The position numbers and the translations under genes were made by a program. Below are positions 7,410 through 16,824 of a stretch of 64,000 bases of DNA, in pieces; the stretch's first letter is position 1, and every line of letters begins with the position of its first letter. The notes beneath the pieces were generated by a model. The model ran no database searches, was not told the DNA's origin, and saw only the letters and a list, made by a program, of their open reading frames with translations. Source of the DNA: JAEZHK01 sp964575255 (GTDB lineage Bacteria > Bacillota > Clostridia > Christensenellales > Aristaeellaceae); the NCBI GenBank assembly GCA_964575255.1, contig CAZNPZ010000009.1, positions 8,536-72,535 on the forward strand. The letters are read 5' to 3'.

Positions 7410-8567
7410 ATGATCAGAATTTTACGAGCCGTTTTGTCGGTGATTCTTATGGCAGCGGTGTCTGCCGCGGGGCTGGGTGCGGCGGCGGACAGTGTGAAAA
7501 ACGCACAGGCAGCGCCCGCAATCGGCGCTTCCAGCGCCGATCCGGTGGAGCAGATCCTTCAAACGATGACGCTGGAAGAAAAAGTCGGCCAGATGTTCTT
7601 CGCCACCTGCCCGTCCAAAGTTTCCACCGCGGTCAACGCCGTCGAAAACTACCAGCCGGGCGGCTTTGTGATGTACGCCTACCACTTCAAAGGCGAGACG
7701 CCGGACAGCATCCGCAAAAGCATTCAAAAATATCAGGACGCAAGCAAAGTTCCAATGCTGATCGCCGTCGACGAGGAAGGCGGCACCGTCACCCGCGTCA
7801 GCAGCTTCAAGGCGTTCCGAAGCAGCCGGTTTCAGTCGCCGATGAAACTCTACCAGAAGGGCGGCATGGATCTGATCCGCTCGGACGCCCGCGAAAAGGC
7901 GGAACTGCTTCTGTCCCTTGGGATCAACGTGAACCTCGCGCCGATTGCGGACGTGCCTGAAAAGAAGGGCGACTTCATCTACAGCCGGTCGATGGGCACC
8001 GATCCGGTCCTGACCAGCGAATTCATCACCGCCGTCGTCGAAGAGAGCAACAAGGCCGGACTCGGCCTCATGCTCAAACACTTCCCCGGCTACGGCAACA
8101 ACAAGGACACCCACGCGGGCGAGGTCATCGATAAACGCCCGCTGGAAACCTTTGAGAAGCGCGACTTCCTGCCGTTTGAGGCGGGCGCGAAAGCGGGCGT
8201 CGGCGCGGTGATGGTCAGCCACAACATCGTCGAGTGCTTCGACGCGCAGTACCCGGCGTCGCTGACGCCACTGACGCTGCAGGCGCTGCGGGGGCTGGGC
8301 TTTGACGGCGTCGCCGCCACCGACGGCCTCGACATGAAGGCGGTCAAGAAATACTTTTCGACCAAACAGGCCGTGGTGTTGGCGGTGCAGGCGGGCAACG
8401 ACATGATGATGATGAGCAAGTACCAGGAGGGCATCAAGGGCATTCTGGAAGCGGTCGGGGACGGCGAGATACTGGAGTCGCGCATCGACGAGTCCGTCCG
8501 GCGGATCCTGAAGTGGAAGCAGGCGCTGGGGCTGATCCCGGCGGCAGATTCCAAAACAACGCCGTAA
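7410..8567 (+). CDS. Secreted GH3 beta-N-acetylhexosaminidase, NagZ-like (paralogue 2)
   Basis: A 385-residue paralogue of the proteins at 5793 and 14630, with a signal peptide (MIRILRAVLSVILMAAVSAA). It has the K-H-F-P-G-Y-G-N-N-K-D-T-H loop with the Asp-His dyad. The nucleophile region reads T-D-G-L-D-M, so the Asp after Thr is kept although the second Asp seen in paralogue 1 is Gly. Expected role: extracytoplasmic release of GlcNAc from peptidoglycan fragments. ATG 7410 follows CGGAGGAA at good spacing. It has its own consensus promoter, and the next gene also has one, so this appears to be a single-gene unit. Confidence 0.9.
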   Translation: MIRILRAVLSVILMAAVSAAGLGAAADSVKNAQAAPAIGASSADPVEQILQTMTLEEKVGQMFFATCPSKVSTAVNAVENYQPGGFVMYAYHFKGETPDSIRKSIQKYQDASKVPMLIAVDEEGGTVTRVSSFKAFRSSRFQSPMKLYQKGGMDLIRSDAREKAELLLSLGINVNLAPIADVPEKKGDFIYSRSMGTDPVLTSEFITAVVEESNKAGLGLMLKHFPGYGNNKDTHAGEVIDKRPLETFEKRDFLPFEAGAKAGVGAVMVSHNIVECFDAQYPASLTPLTLQALRGLGFDGVAATDGLDMKAVKKYFSTKQAVVLAVQAGNDMMMMSKYQEGIKGILEAVGDGEILESRIDESVRRILKWKQALGLIPAADSKTTP

Positions 8568-8595
8568 ATCCCAAACGACCCCTGAAATTGATCGC

Positions 8596-8624
8596 TTGCA
8601 AACCTTTTTTTCTGGCGGTATAAT
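8596..8624 (+). promoter_or_regulatory. SigA promoter of the SCP2-like/aminotransferase/MscS operon
   Basis: TTGCAA (8596-8601) and TATAAT (8619-8624) are 17 bases apart. This rules out the longest frame start at 8596 for the next gene and supports ATG 8674. Confidence 0.7.
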
Positions 8625-8673
8625 GATCCATAACGCGCCTGTCAGAAAATACATAAAAAGGCGGTCATGCGCG

Positions 8674-9429
8674 ATGGATCAGAAAACGCTTGCCTATGTC
8701 AACCTGTACGGCGTGCTGGGCGCGCTGCCAAGGCTTTGTGAATTGGATCCTGCGGCGGCAAACCACGTCCGCCTAAAAAAGCCGTTCAAGCTGGGCTTCC
8801 GTGTGAAAGGCGGCCCGGAGGCGACGCTCGTGTTTGAAAACGGCGGCTGCCGCATGGCGGATGGTGCTACTGAATGCGACATGCGGCTGTCGTTCGCGAC
8901 GCCTGAGAAGTTCAACGGCATGATCAATGGAACCGTCACGCCCTTCCCGCTGAAGGGTCTGCACCACGTGTTCTTCCTGCTCAAGCGCTTCACAAAGCTG
9001 ACCGACCTCCTTGGCAAATACCTGAAGGCCTCGCCCGACGCGCTGAAGGACGAAACGTTCTTCACGGTCAGCACGGAGCTGATGTTCCGCGTGATCGCGC
9101 AGTCGGTCGCGCAGATCGGAAACCACGACAGGATCGGGATGTTCAGCGCCTCCAACATCGTCGACGGCGACGTCGAGCTGTCCATCGAGGGCGGCCCCGC
9201 CGCGACGCTCCGGGTGAAGGATCACGCCCTGACCGCCGTTTTTGAAAAGCCGGAGAACCCGCGCGCAATCATGCACTTCACGAGCCTGCGCCTCGCCCGG
9301 CAGCTCTTTGACGGCCAGGTCAACGCCGTCGCGTGCATTGGCCGCGGCGAAATCGAGATGCGCGGCATGATTTCGATGATCGACAACATCAACCGCATTT
9401 TGGACCGCGTCGCGGTCTATCTTTCGTAG
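8674..9429 (+). CDS. SCP2 sterol-binding-like domain protein of unknown role
   Basis: A 251-residue soluble protein without signal peptide or membrane segment. The weakly conserved body resembles SCP2-type lipid-binding folds: alternating strands (ATLVFENGGCRM, then DMRLSFATPEKFNGMINGTV), followed by a helix with repeated Phe/Leu and a second strand-rich half (VELSIEGGPAATLRVKD). The family assignment is tentative. ATG 8674 is used because the promoter overlaps the longer frame and AAGGCGG lies upstream. The stop is 10 nt before the aminotransferase start, which has a GGAGG site, so the two genes form an operon. It might bind a lipid or fatty acid ligand; I infer no enzyme function. Confidence 0.55.
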   Translation: MDQKTLAYVNLYGVLGALPRLCELDPAAANHVRLKKPFKLGFRVKGGPEATLVFENGGCRMADGATECDMRLSFATPEKFNGMINGTVTPFPLKGLHHVFFLLKRFTKLTDLLGKYLKASPDALKDETFFTVSTELMFRVIAQSVAQIGNHDRIGMFSASNIVDGDVELSIEGGPAATLRVKDHALTAVFEKPENPRAIMHFTSLRLARQLFDGQVNAVACIGRGEIEMRGMISMIDNINRILDRVAVYLS

Positions 9430-9439
9430 GAGGCGCCGC

Positions 9440-10678
9440 ATGAAGCATCCTGTGTACAGCTACGAAAAGACGCGCGCGATGTTCGAGCGCGCCGTGAACG
9501 TGATCCCATCCGGCCTCTACGGCCATCAGGGCCCGGCGGAGGGCTGCCACATTCCGCCATCCGCGTTCCCGCAGTTTTCCAGCCGCGCCAAGGGCACGTA
9601 TTTCTGGGATCTCGACGATAACCGGTTCATCGACTACATGTGCGCCTACGGTCCGAACGTGCTCGGCTACGGCGACCCGGATGTGGACGAGGCCGCGCGG
9701 CGGCAGATGGGGATCGCTGACTGCGTGACCGCGCCGCCGTCCCTGATCGTGGACTTCGCGGAGCTGATGGTGGACACCGTCGCCTCTGCAGACTGGGCGT
9801 TCTTCGCCAAGAACGGCGGCGACGTGACCACCGCGGCCATCATGACCGCGCGCGCCCACACGCGAAGGAAAAAGATCGTGTTCTTCAAGGGCTACTACCA
9901 CGGCGTCGCGCCCTGGACGCAGAAGATGGACTACCCCGGCATCCTGGAAGAGGACGTCGCGAACAACCTGTACGTGAAGTGGAACGACCTGGACGGCCTC
10001 AAGGAAACCTTCGAGAAGAACAAAGGCGAGATCGCGGCGGTCATCTCCCAGCCCTACATGCACGGCAACTTCGTGGACAACGAGATGCCCGCGGAGGGCT
10101 TCTGGGCGGGCGTCCGGAAACTGTGCGACGAGGCGGGAACGCTGCTCGTGATTGACGACGTGCGCGCGGGCTTCCGGCTGGACATGCGCGGCAGCGACCA
10201 CTATTTCGGCTTTGAGGCCGACCTCATCTGCTTCTGCAAGGCGATCGCCAACGGATACAACGTGTCGGCGCTGTGCGGCAAGAACGCGTTCAAAAACGCG
10301 GTATCGTCCCTCTCCTACACCGGCAGCTACTGGATGAGCGCCGTGCCGTTCGCGGCGGGCATCGCGTGTATCAACAAGATGAAGGCGCTGGATCTGCCCA
10401 AGGTGCTCAACGAAAAGGGCAAAAAACTGACCGATGGCCTGGTCGCCCAGGCCGAAAAGCACGGCCATAAATTGATCGCATCCGGCGCGCCATCGCTGTT
10501 CTACCTGCGCCTCGCAGACGACGATTCGCTGATCCTGCACCAGCGCTGGATCGCCGAAATGGTCAAACGCGGCGCATTCCTTACCAACCACCACAACCAC
10601 TTCATCAACTACGCGCTTTCCGACGAGGATATCGCCGAGACCATCGAGATCGCCGGCGAGGCGTTCGAAGCGCTGTAA
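9440..10678 (+). CDS. PLP-dependent class III aminotransferase (glutamate-1-semialdehyde aminomutase-like)
   Basis: A 412-residue class III aminotransferase. N-terminal features (AVNVIPSGLYGHQGP, then W-D-L-D-D-N-R-F-I-D-Y) match the GSA aminomutase/omega-transaminase group. The PLP ring-nitrogen Asp lies in L-L-V-I-D-D-V-R-A-G-F-R, where most relatives read D-E-V. The Schiff-base Lys is in C-F-C-K-A-I-A-N-G-Y. True HemL is unlikely because no haem genes are nearby. It may transfer amino groups to or from a semialdehyde or a small amine, but the substrate is unknown. It is cotranscribed with the SCP2-like gene and followed after 15 nt by an MscS channel gene. Confidence 0.85.
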   Translation: MKHPVYSYEKTRAMFERAVNVIPSGLYGHQGPAEGCHIPPSAFPQFSSRAKGTYFWDLDDNRFIDYMCAYGPNVLGYGDPDVDEAARRQMGIADCVTAPPSLIVDFAELMVDTVASADWAFFAKNGGDVTTAAIMTARAHTRRKKIVFFKGYYHGVAPWTQKMDYPGILEEDVANNLYVKWNDLDGLKETFEKNKGEIAAVISQPYMHGNFVDNEMPAEGFWAGVRKLCDEAGTLLVIDDVRAGFRLDMRGSDHYFGFEADLICFCKAIANGYNVSALCGKNAFKNAVSSLSYTGSYWMSAVPFAAGIACINKMKALDLPKVLNEKGKKLTDGLVAQAEKHGHKLIASGAPSLFYLRLADDDSLILHQRWIAEMVKRGAFLTNHHNHFINYALSDEDIAETIEIAGEAFEAL

Positions 10679-10693
10679 TAAAGGAGCAATTCC

Positions 10694-11515
10694 TTGCCCG
10701 AACAGGTCAGCGGCTTTCTTTCGGCTTCCATCGGAGCCGTCACCGTCGGCCGCCTGCTTCAAGCGGCGGCCGCGCTGATTGTATGCGTGATTTTGGCGCG
10801 GATGTCGGTCAAATACGCGGATCACGCGCTGAGCCGCATCCGCGTGGAGAAGTCGCTGCACACCTTCGTCAAGTCCGCGCTGAAGATCGTCCTATATACG
10901 GTCGCCGCGCTGATCGCGGCGGACGCGCTGGGGATTCCCGTCACGTCGCTGGTGGCACTTTTGGGGGTCGTGGGTCTTGCGGTGTCGCTGTCGGTACAGA
11001 ACACGCTGATGAACCTGCTGGGCGGACTGATGATTCTAACGACCAAGCCCTTCATCGTCGGCGACTACATCGCCTCCGGCGGCGCGGAGGGCACGGTGCT
11101 GGACATCGGCCTGATCTACACCCAGATCGCCACCGCCGACGACAAGATCGTGTTTCTCACCAACGGCTCGCTTTCTTCCGGACAGATTACGAACTACACC
11201 AGAAGCCGTAAGCGCAGGCTTGACATGCATTTTTCCGCCACCTTTGACGCGGACCCGGAGGCCGTGAAAGGGCTGATCCTTTCGGCGCTCGACGATCCGC
11301 GGGTTCTCCCAGAGCCCGCCCCGCTGGTTCGGGTCGGCGGCTACACCGACCTTGGGATCAGCTACGCCGTGCGCGCGTGGGTGGCCACCGCCGACTACTG
11401 GGCGGTCTTTTACGACGTCAACGAGCGCGTCGGCCGCGCGTTCCGGGACGGCGGCGTCCGCATGCCCGTCCGGCAGTATGGATCCAATTTCCAGGAAAGC
11501 AGTTCAAAACCTTGA
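10694..11515 (+). CDS. Small-conductance mechanosensitive channel, MscS family
   Basis: A 273-residue membrane protein with three predicted N-terminal membrane segments. The third is the pore helix region (V-A-L-L-G-V-V-G-L-A-V-S-L-S-V-Q-N), followed by N-L-L-G-G, P-F-I-V-G-D-Y-I and the MscS beta domain (G-T-V-L-D-I-G, F-L-T-N-G-S). MscS channels open on membrane tension and release osmolytes. The start is TTG 10694, with AAGGAG 7 nt upstream and no in-frame ATG nearby. It is the last gene of the operon starting at 8674; the next gene has its own promoter. Confidence 0.9.
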   Translation: MPEQVSGFLSASIGAVTVGRLLQAAAALIVCVILARMSVKYADHALSRIRVEKSLHTFVKSALKIVLYTVAALIAADALGIPVTSLVALLGVVGLAVSLSVQNTLMNLLGGLMILTTKPFIVGDYIASGGAEGTVLDIGLIYTQIATADDKIVFLTNGSLSSGQITNYTRSRKRRLDMHFSATFDADPEAVKGLILSALDDPRVLPEPAPLVRVGGYTDLGISYAVRAWVATADYWAVFYDVNERVGRAFRDGGVRMPVRQYGSNFQESSSKP

Positions 11516-11561
11516 CGGTTTGTGCAGAACGGCTTATAATAGCAATCGATATTAACGTTAT
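11512..11561 (+). promoter_or_regulatory. SigA promoter with LacI-type operator
   Basis: TTGACG (11512-11517) and TATAAT (11535-11540) are 17 bases apart. Just after the -10, at 11551-11561, lies ATTAACGTTAT, containing the 8-bp palindrome TAACGTTA. Near-identical motifs (ATTATCGTTAAT) occur at 54796-54807 and 54972-54983 around the divergent lacI/sugar importer region. A repressor bound here would block initiation. Confidence 0.65.
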
Positions 11562-11585
11562 CATTTATAGAGAGGGGACGTATTG

Positions 11586-12986
<1,401 letters not shown>

Positions 12987-13012
12987 CGAGCCTCCTGCGG
13001 GCGACCCAAAAT

Positions 13013-13052
13013 GCGGCGGCATGCCCATCGATGCCGCCGCTGTATTTTTTAA
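13013..13052 (+). terminator. Intrinsic terminator after the isomerase-like gene
   Basis: GCGGCGGCAT (13013-13022) pairs with ATGCCGCCGC (13031-13040) across an 8-nt loop, followed shortly by a run of T at 13044-13050. Confidence 0.85.
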
Positions 13053-13139
13053 CCCCTGTTTCGGCTGCGCAATCCCGGTTGAAACTATAATTTGGTTTTG
13101 TTATGCTACTGTGGAAAAAGATGCGAAGGGGTGTTGGGC

Positions 13140-13934
13140 ATGGGCCAGGCGCTTCTGTGGGCCGCGGGCGGCACCGGTTTTACATTTCTGATGACAGCGC
13201 TGGGCGCGGCGATGGTGTTTTTGTTCCGCAAGGAAATGAGCGGCGGCATCCAGAAGATCTTCCTGGGCTTCGCGGCGGGCGTGATGATCGCCGCCTCGGT
13301 GTGGAGCCTTCTGATCCCGGCCATCGAGGAGGCCGAAGCCGCGGGCGCGGTCGGCTGGATCCCGGCGGCGGGTGGCTTCATCATCGGCATCGCGTTCCTG
13401 TACGGCCTGGATCGCCTGATCCCGCACCTGCACATCGGCTCTACCGAGTCGGAGGGCATGTCCTCTTCGATGAAGCGCACGTCGCTCCTCGTGATGGCAG
13501 TCACGCTGCACAACATCCCGGAGGGCATGGCGGTCGGGCTTTCCTTCGCGCGGGCCGCGCAGCACGGCGGCGATGTGGCGATCTACGCCTCGGCGATGGC
13601 GCTGGCGCTGGGCATCGGCATCCAGAACTTCCCGGAAGGCGCCGCGGTTTCGCTGCCGCTTCGGCAGGAGGGGCTGAGCCTGAAACGGGCGTTCCTCATG
13701 GGCAGCATGTCGGGCATCGTGGAGCCGGTGTTTGGCATCCTGACGGTCGTGGCCGCCGCGCTGATCGCGCCCTATATGCCGTGGCTACTGTCCTTTGCCG
13801 CGGGCGCGATGATGTATGTGGTGGTGGAGGAATTGATCCCGGAGGCGCACCTTGGCGAACACTCCAACGTGGGCACGATGGGCGTGATGGCGGGCTTCCT
13901 GATCATGATGATATTGGACGTTTCCTTAGGATAA
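13140..13934 (+). CDS. ZIP family divalent metal transporter
   Basis: A 264-residue membrane protein with about eight hydrophobic segments. It has the two ZIP metal-binding helices H-N-I-P-E-G-M-A-V-G and Q-N-F-P-E-G-A-A-V-S, whose His, Asn and Glu line the binuclear metal site; only the first keeps the His. A final E-E-L-I-P-E-A-H segment is also typical. It probably imports zinc or another divalent metal. ATG 13140 has AAGGGG about 9 nt upstream; the frame is open to 13092, but those starts lack a site. A hairpin (GCAGGTTCCC...GGGAACCTG) lies after the stop, between this gene and the converging GNAT gene. Confidence 0.9.
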   Translation: MGQALLWAAGGTGFTFLMTALGAAMVFLFRKEMSGGIQKIFLGFAAGVMIAASVWSLLIPAIEEAEAAGAVGWIPAAGGFIIGIAFLYGLDRLIPHLHIGSTESEGMSSSMKRTSLLVMAVTLHNIPEGMAVGLSFARAAQHGGDVAIYASAMALALGIGIQNFPEGAAVSLPLRQEGLSLKRAFLMGSMSGIVEPVFGILTVVAAALIAPYMPWLLSFAAGAMMYVVVEELIPEAHLGEHSNVGTMGVMAGFLIMMILDVSLG

Positions 13935-14009
13935 CGCGCCGCGAAGAAACCCTTCCAGGATAAAACGCAGGTTCCCGCGCCGGAAACGGCAGGGAACCTG
14001 TTCTCATGA

Positions 14010-14483
14010 CTACAAAGTGATTTCAAATTCTAGCTCGTGCTCAATGGGAATGCCATCCTCGCCTGTGACGGGGATGGAAGGCTTGAGCTTGCGCGCCTCG
14101 TTCACCGCATTGATGTGGACGGCCTTGAGGCGGAAACCGTAGCGCTGGTAGAATCGGATGGCCTTGGTATTGTCGTTGGTGGTGATCAGCCACACGCGCT
14201 TGAATCCCCGGCGGCGGGCTTCATGAACCGCTGCATCCAAGAGCTTCCTGCCGACGCCCTGCCCTTCGATGAGCGAGAACAGCGCGCTGATCTCCAAGCC
14301 AGCTTCTGTCTCCCGGTACAACAACGCGCCCAATAATGCGCCCTCCTCCACCGCGACGAAGCCCGGAAGATCGCGGGTGTCGTAGACCGTGCCCATCACA
14401 GCGCACATCGGCCCGCCCCACAGGCAGCGCACATAGCCGTCCACCGTAGCCCTGTGGTTACTGTGCAGCGCGTGTATCTCCAT
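14010..14483 (-). CDS. GNAT family N-acetyltransferase
   Basis: A 157-residue protein with the GNAT core: a beta-strand and P-loop-like region around residues 75-95 (ISALFSLIEGQGVGRKLLD, containing the Q/R-G-x-G-x-G/A acetyl-CoA signature) and a later N-x-x-A-I-R-F-Y-Q-R-Y-G-F motif. It transfers acetyl from acetyl-CoA to an unknown amine in the cytoplasm. ATG 14483 is chosen for the GGAGG site upstream, rather than ATG 14510. A promoter TTGTAT-N17-TACAAT precedes it on the minus strand, and its spacer holds an inverted repeat (CGGGAATGATTTCCGG). It faces the third GH3 gene divergently. Confidence 0.85.
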   Translation of the reverse strand: MEIHALHSNHRATVDGYVRCLWGGPMCAVMGTVYDTRDLPGFVAVEEGALLGALLYRETEAGLEISALFSLIEGQGVGRKLLDAAVHEARRRGFKRVWLITTNDNTKAIRFYQRYGFRLKAVHINAVNEARKLKPSIPVTGEDGIPIEHELEFEITL

Positions 14484-14566
14484 AATTGCCCTCCGGTTGT
14501 GATCCTTCAAATCCCATGATCATTGTACCGGAAATCATTCCCGAATACAATCCGCTTTGCGTTCGG

Positions 14567-14595
14567 TTGACAATCCGGTTTGTGATTCCTATAAT
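14567..14595 (+). promoter_or_regulatory. Perfect SigA promoter of the third GH3 gene
   Basis: TTGACA (14567-14572) and TATAAT (14590-14595) are 17 bases apart, 34 nt before ATG 14630. Confidence 0.88.
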
Positions 14596-14629
14596 GGGCG
14601 ATAGTCGTCGTTTATAGAGGGGGCGCCCC

Positions 14630-16006
14630 ATGCGGATGTACCTGCGCGCACTGGCCGCGGCGCTTATGATGCTCGTTTCACTTTCGGCTTTCACTGTCCA
14701 TGCTGCGCAAGCCGATCCCGTCGAGGCGATCCTTTCTGGCATGAGCCTCGAACAGAAGGTCGGCCAGATGTTCTTCGTCACCTGCCCGCTGAACAAGAAG
14801 ACCGCGCTGAACGCCGTTCGGGACTATCAGCCGGGCGGTCTTGTGATGTACGCGGTGAATTTTTCCGGCAAAAATCCCGACAGCTTCAAAGCGTTCGCCG
14901 ACGATCTGCAGGCGGAGTGCGCGGTTCCGATGCTGATCGCGACCGACGAGGAGGGCGGCACCACCGCCCGCGTCAGCAGCTACAAAGCCTACCGGAAGAA
15001 AAAATTCCCGTCGCCCCGGACATTGAAAGAGCAGGGCGGCCTGGACGCGGTGCGCGCGGACGCTCGCGAGAAGGCGGAACTGCTTCTCTCAATCGGGGTC
15101 AACGTGAACCTCGCGCCGATCGCGGACGTCCCGGTCAAAAAGGGCGATTTCATCTATGCCCGCGCCTACGACACCGACCCGGCGGAGGTTGCCAGGTTCA
15201 TCGCGACGGTCTCTTCGGAGAGTACGGACGCAGGGTTGGGCGTGGTGCTCAAGCACTTTCCGGGCTACGGCGGAAACCGGGATACCCACGCAGGCATTGT
15301 GGTGGACAAAAGGCCACTTGAAACGTTCGAGGCGCGCGACTTCCTGCCGTTCGAGGCGGGGTTCGAGGCAGGCGCGGGCGCGGTGATGATGGAACACAGC
15401 ATCGTCAACTGCTTTGATAAAAAACTGCCCGCGTCGCTGTCGCCCGCTGTCAACGAGGCATTGCGCGGCCTGGGCTTTGACGGCGTCGCAATGACCGACA
15501 ACCTCTCGATGCGGGCGGTTTCCAAAAAATACAGCCTCCGGGAGGCCGTGGTGCTGGCCGTTCAGGCGGGCAACGACATGTTGGATCTGAACGACTATCG
15601 GACCGGCATTCGGGCGCTCTTGAAGGCGGTGAAGGACGGCAGGATCAGCGAGGATCGCATCGACCAGTCGGTGCGAAGGATTCTGCGCTGGAAGCAGTCG
15701 CTGGGGCTTTTCGATCCGAAGCCGTCGCCGACGCCCAAGCCGACGAAGACGCCCAAGCCGACGAAGACGCCCAAGCCGACGAAGACGCCCAAGCCCACCA
15801 GAACGCCCAGGCCGACGCCCACACCCACGCCGAAACCCACACCCACGCCGTCGCCGACACCCACACCCACGCCGAAGCCCACGCCGACGCCAAAGCCCTC
15901 CCCCACGCCGAAGCCCACGCCGACGCCAAAGCCCTCCCCCACGCCCCAGCCAACGCCCCGTCCGACCAAATGGATCGCGCCCCCGCCGCCTATGAGGATG
16001 GGATAA
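14630..16006 (+). CDS. Secreted GH3 NagZ-like enzyme with Pro/Thr-rich C-terminal tail (paralogue 3)
   Basis: A 458-residue protein: signal peptide (to about residue 25), a GH3 domain (about 28-360) and a tail of some 95 residues made of P-K-P-T-K-T and P-T-P units. The catalytic loop K-H-F-P-G-Y-G-G-N-R-D-T-H and nucleophile region T-D-N-L-S-M are kept, so it should be active as a beta-N-acetylhexosaminidase on cell-wall fragments. The tail has no LPXTG or membrane helix and ends in W-I-A-P-P-P-P-M-R-M-G; it may span or bind the wall. The two paralogues at 5793 and 7410 lack such a tail. The last 17 bases overlap the 3' end of the converging yunB gene. Confidence 0.9.
   Translation: MRMYLRALAAALMMLVSLSAFTVHAAQADPVEAILSGMSLEQKVGQMFFVTCPLNKKTALNAVRDYQPGGLVMYAVNFSGKNPDSFKAFADDLQAECAVPMLIATDEEGGTTARVSSYKAYRKKKFPSPRTLKEQGGLDAVRADAREKAELLLSIGVNVNLAPIADVPVKKGDFIYARAYDTDPAEVARFIATVSSESTDAGLGVVLKHFPGYGGNRDTHAGIVVDKRPLETFEARDFLPFEAGFEAGAGAVMMEHSIVNCFDKKLPASLSPAVNEALRGLGFDGVAMTDNLSMRAVSKKYSLREAVVLAVQAGNDMLDLNDYRTGIRALLKAVKDGRISEDRIDQSVRRILRWKQSLGLFDPKPSPTPKPTKTPKPTKTPKPTKTPKPTRTPRPTPTPTPKPTPTPSPTPTPTPKPTPTPKPSPTPKPTPTPKPSPTPQPTPRPTKWIAPPPPMRMG
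15720..15962 (+). repeat. Tandem repeats coding the Pro/Thr tail
   Basis: Inside the third GH3 gene. First come three tandem 18-bp units (ACGAAGACGCCCAAGCCG and variants, 15739-15800), then irregular 6-12-bp units (CCCACGCCGAAG, CCGACGCCA), including a 33-bp block that occurs twice (near 15873-15939). Such tracts vary in copy number by slippage, so tail length may differ between strains. Confidence 0.8.
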
Positions 16007-16646
16007 GGTTCAGCATGCTGTCCACATCCGGCACGTTGACGTAGGAATCGGGCACCTGGCCGACGATGATCGCGTCCGCAACCGGCACCTGTGTTTTGAT
16101 CGACACGGTGGACGCGCCGGTCGGGATCACGATGCGCATCTCCGTGGACGTTTCCAGCGAGATCTCATGCCGCGTCTGGTTGATGCCGGCCGACTCGAAG
16201 GCCGTCACGAACCGGGTGGTGATCGAGCCCACCGGCACCACGCCGACGCGGATCCTGGGGCCGGTACCTGCCAGAATCTTGACGCCGAAGGCTGCGCCGA
16301 GCGGCAGCGTCACGCCCTCGTCCTCCAGTTCCGCCAAATTTTTCTGAACCGTGAGCGCGGTCTTCGAAGCGAGTTCGTTCATCAGCTGCGTATTGGCCTT
16401 GATCAAAGTGACCCGGCCGTTTCCGTCCGTGGATACCTGGATCAGGTCGGAGTAGCTGACGGACGACTTCATCACCTCCGCGACCGCCTGGTTGATCGCC
16501 GCCACCGCGAGCTGCCGCGCCCGCGCCTCCGCCATCGAAATCACGACCGGGTTCAGGTTGCCAAACACATAGGCGAGCAGCGCCGCGGCGATCACCAGTA
16601 CCGCCGCCAGCGCGACCAGAATGCGCCTGCCTTTTTTTGCAACCAT
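15990..16646 (-). CDS. yunB: Sporulation protein YunB
   Basis: A 218-residue protein with one N-terminal membrane segment (residues about 8-28) and an extracytoplasmic body. The sequence ARQLAVAAINQAVAEVM followed by the YSDLIQVSTDGNGRVTLIKA region is typical of YunB, a SigE-dependent protein of the sporulating mother cell in Bacillus whose biochemical role is unclear. ATG 16646 is preferred; the frame is open to 16748, but the added residues look unlike the family. No strong SD is seen. Its 3' end overlaps the third GH3 gene by 17 bases, tail to tail. Confidence 0.85.
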   Translation of the reverse strand: MVAKKGRRILVALAAVLVIAAALLAYVFGNLNPVVISMAEARARQLAVAAINQAVAEVMKSSVSYSDLIQVSTDGNGRVTLIKANTQLMNELASKTALTVQKNLAELEDEGVTLPLGAAFGVKILAGTGPRIRVGVVPVGSITTRFVTAFESAGINQTRHEISLETSTEMRIVIPTGASTVSIKTQVPVADAIIVGQVPDSYVNVPDVDSMLNLIPSS

Positions 16647-16762
16647 CTGGCGATCCACTCCGTCCAAAGGGGCGTAGGCAAACCCCGCCAAGGCAAATCT
16701 ATGCCGCGGCCGCGCTAAACTGAACGGCAACCCGGTTTCAGCGTGCAATCGGGCGGGCCGTG

Positions 16763-16771
16763 TGCTATAAT
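16763..16771 (+). promoter_or_regulatory. Extended -10 promoter of the PBP gene
   Basis: TGCTATAAT (16763-16771) is a full extended -10 element, about 54 nt before ATG 16825. No good -35 is seen. Confidence 0.55.
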
Positions 16772-16824
16772 ACTACGTACCTGTCAAACGGCGGAGCATC
16801 GATTTTCGGGAGGATACCAACCAA

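Noticed and set aside
7282..7413. A 43-residue frame with AAAGGGAG upstream, ending in ATGA overlap with the second GH3 gene
   Set aside because: The perfect promoter at 7346-7374 lies inside it, so the GH3 mRNA would not carry the frame; the overlap is probably chance.
8596..8673. Longer start for the SCP2-like gene
   Set aside because: The promoter TTGCAA-N17-TATAAT overlaps these codons, so transcription starts after them.
15720..15962. Tandem repeats resembling a CRISPR or minisatellite
   Set aside because: They are in frame within the GH3 gene, encode a Pro/Thr tail, and have no constant repeat/spacer pattern or cas genes.
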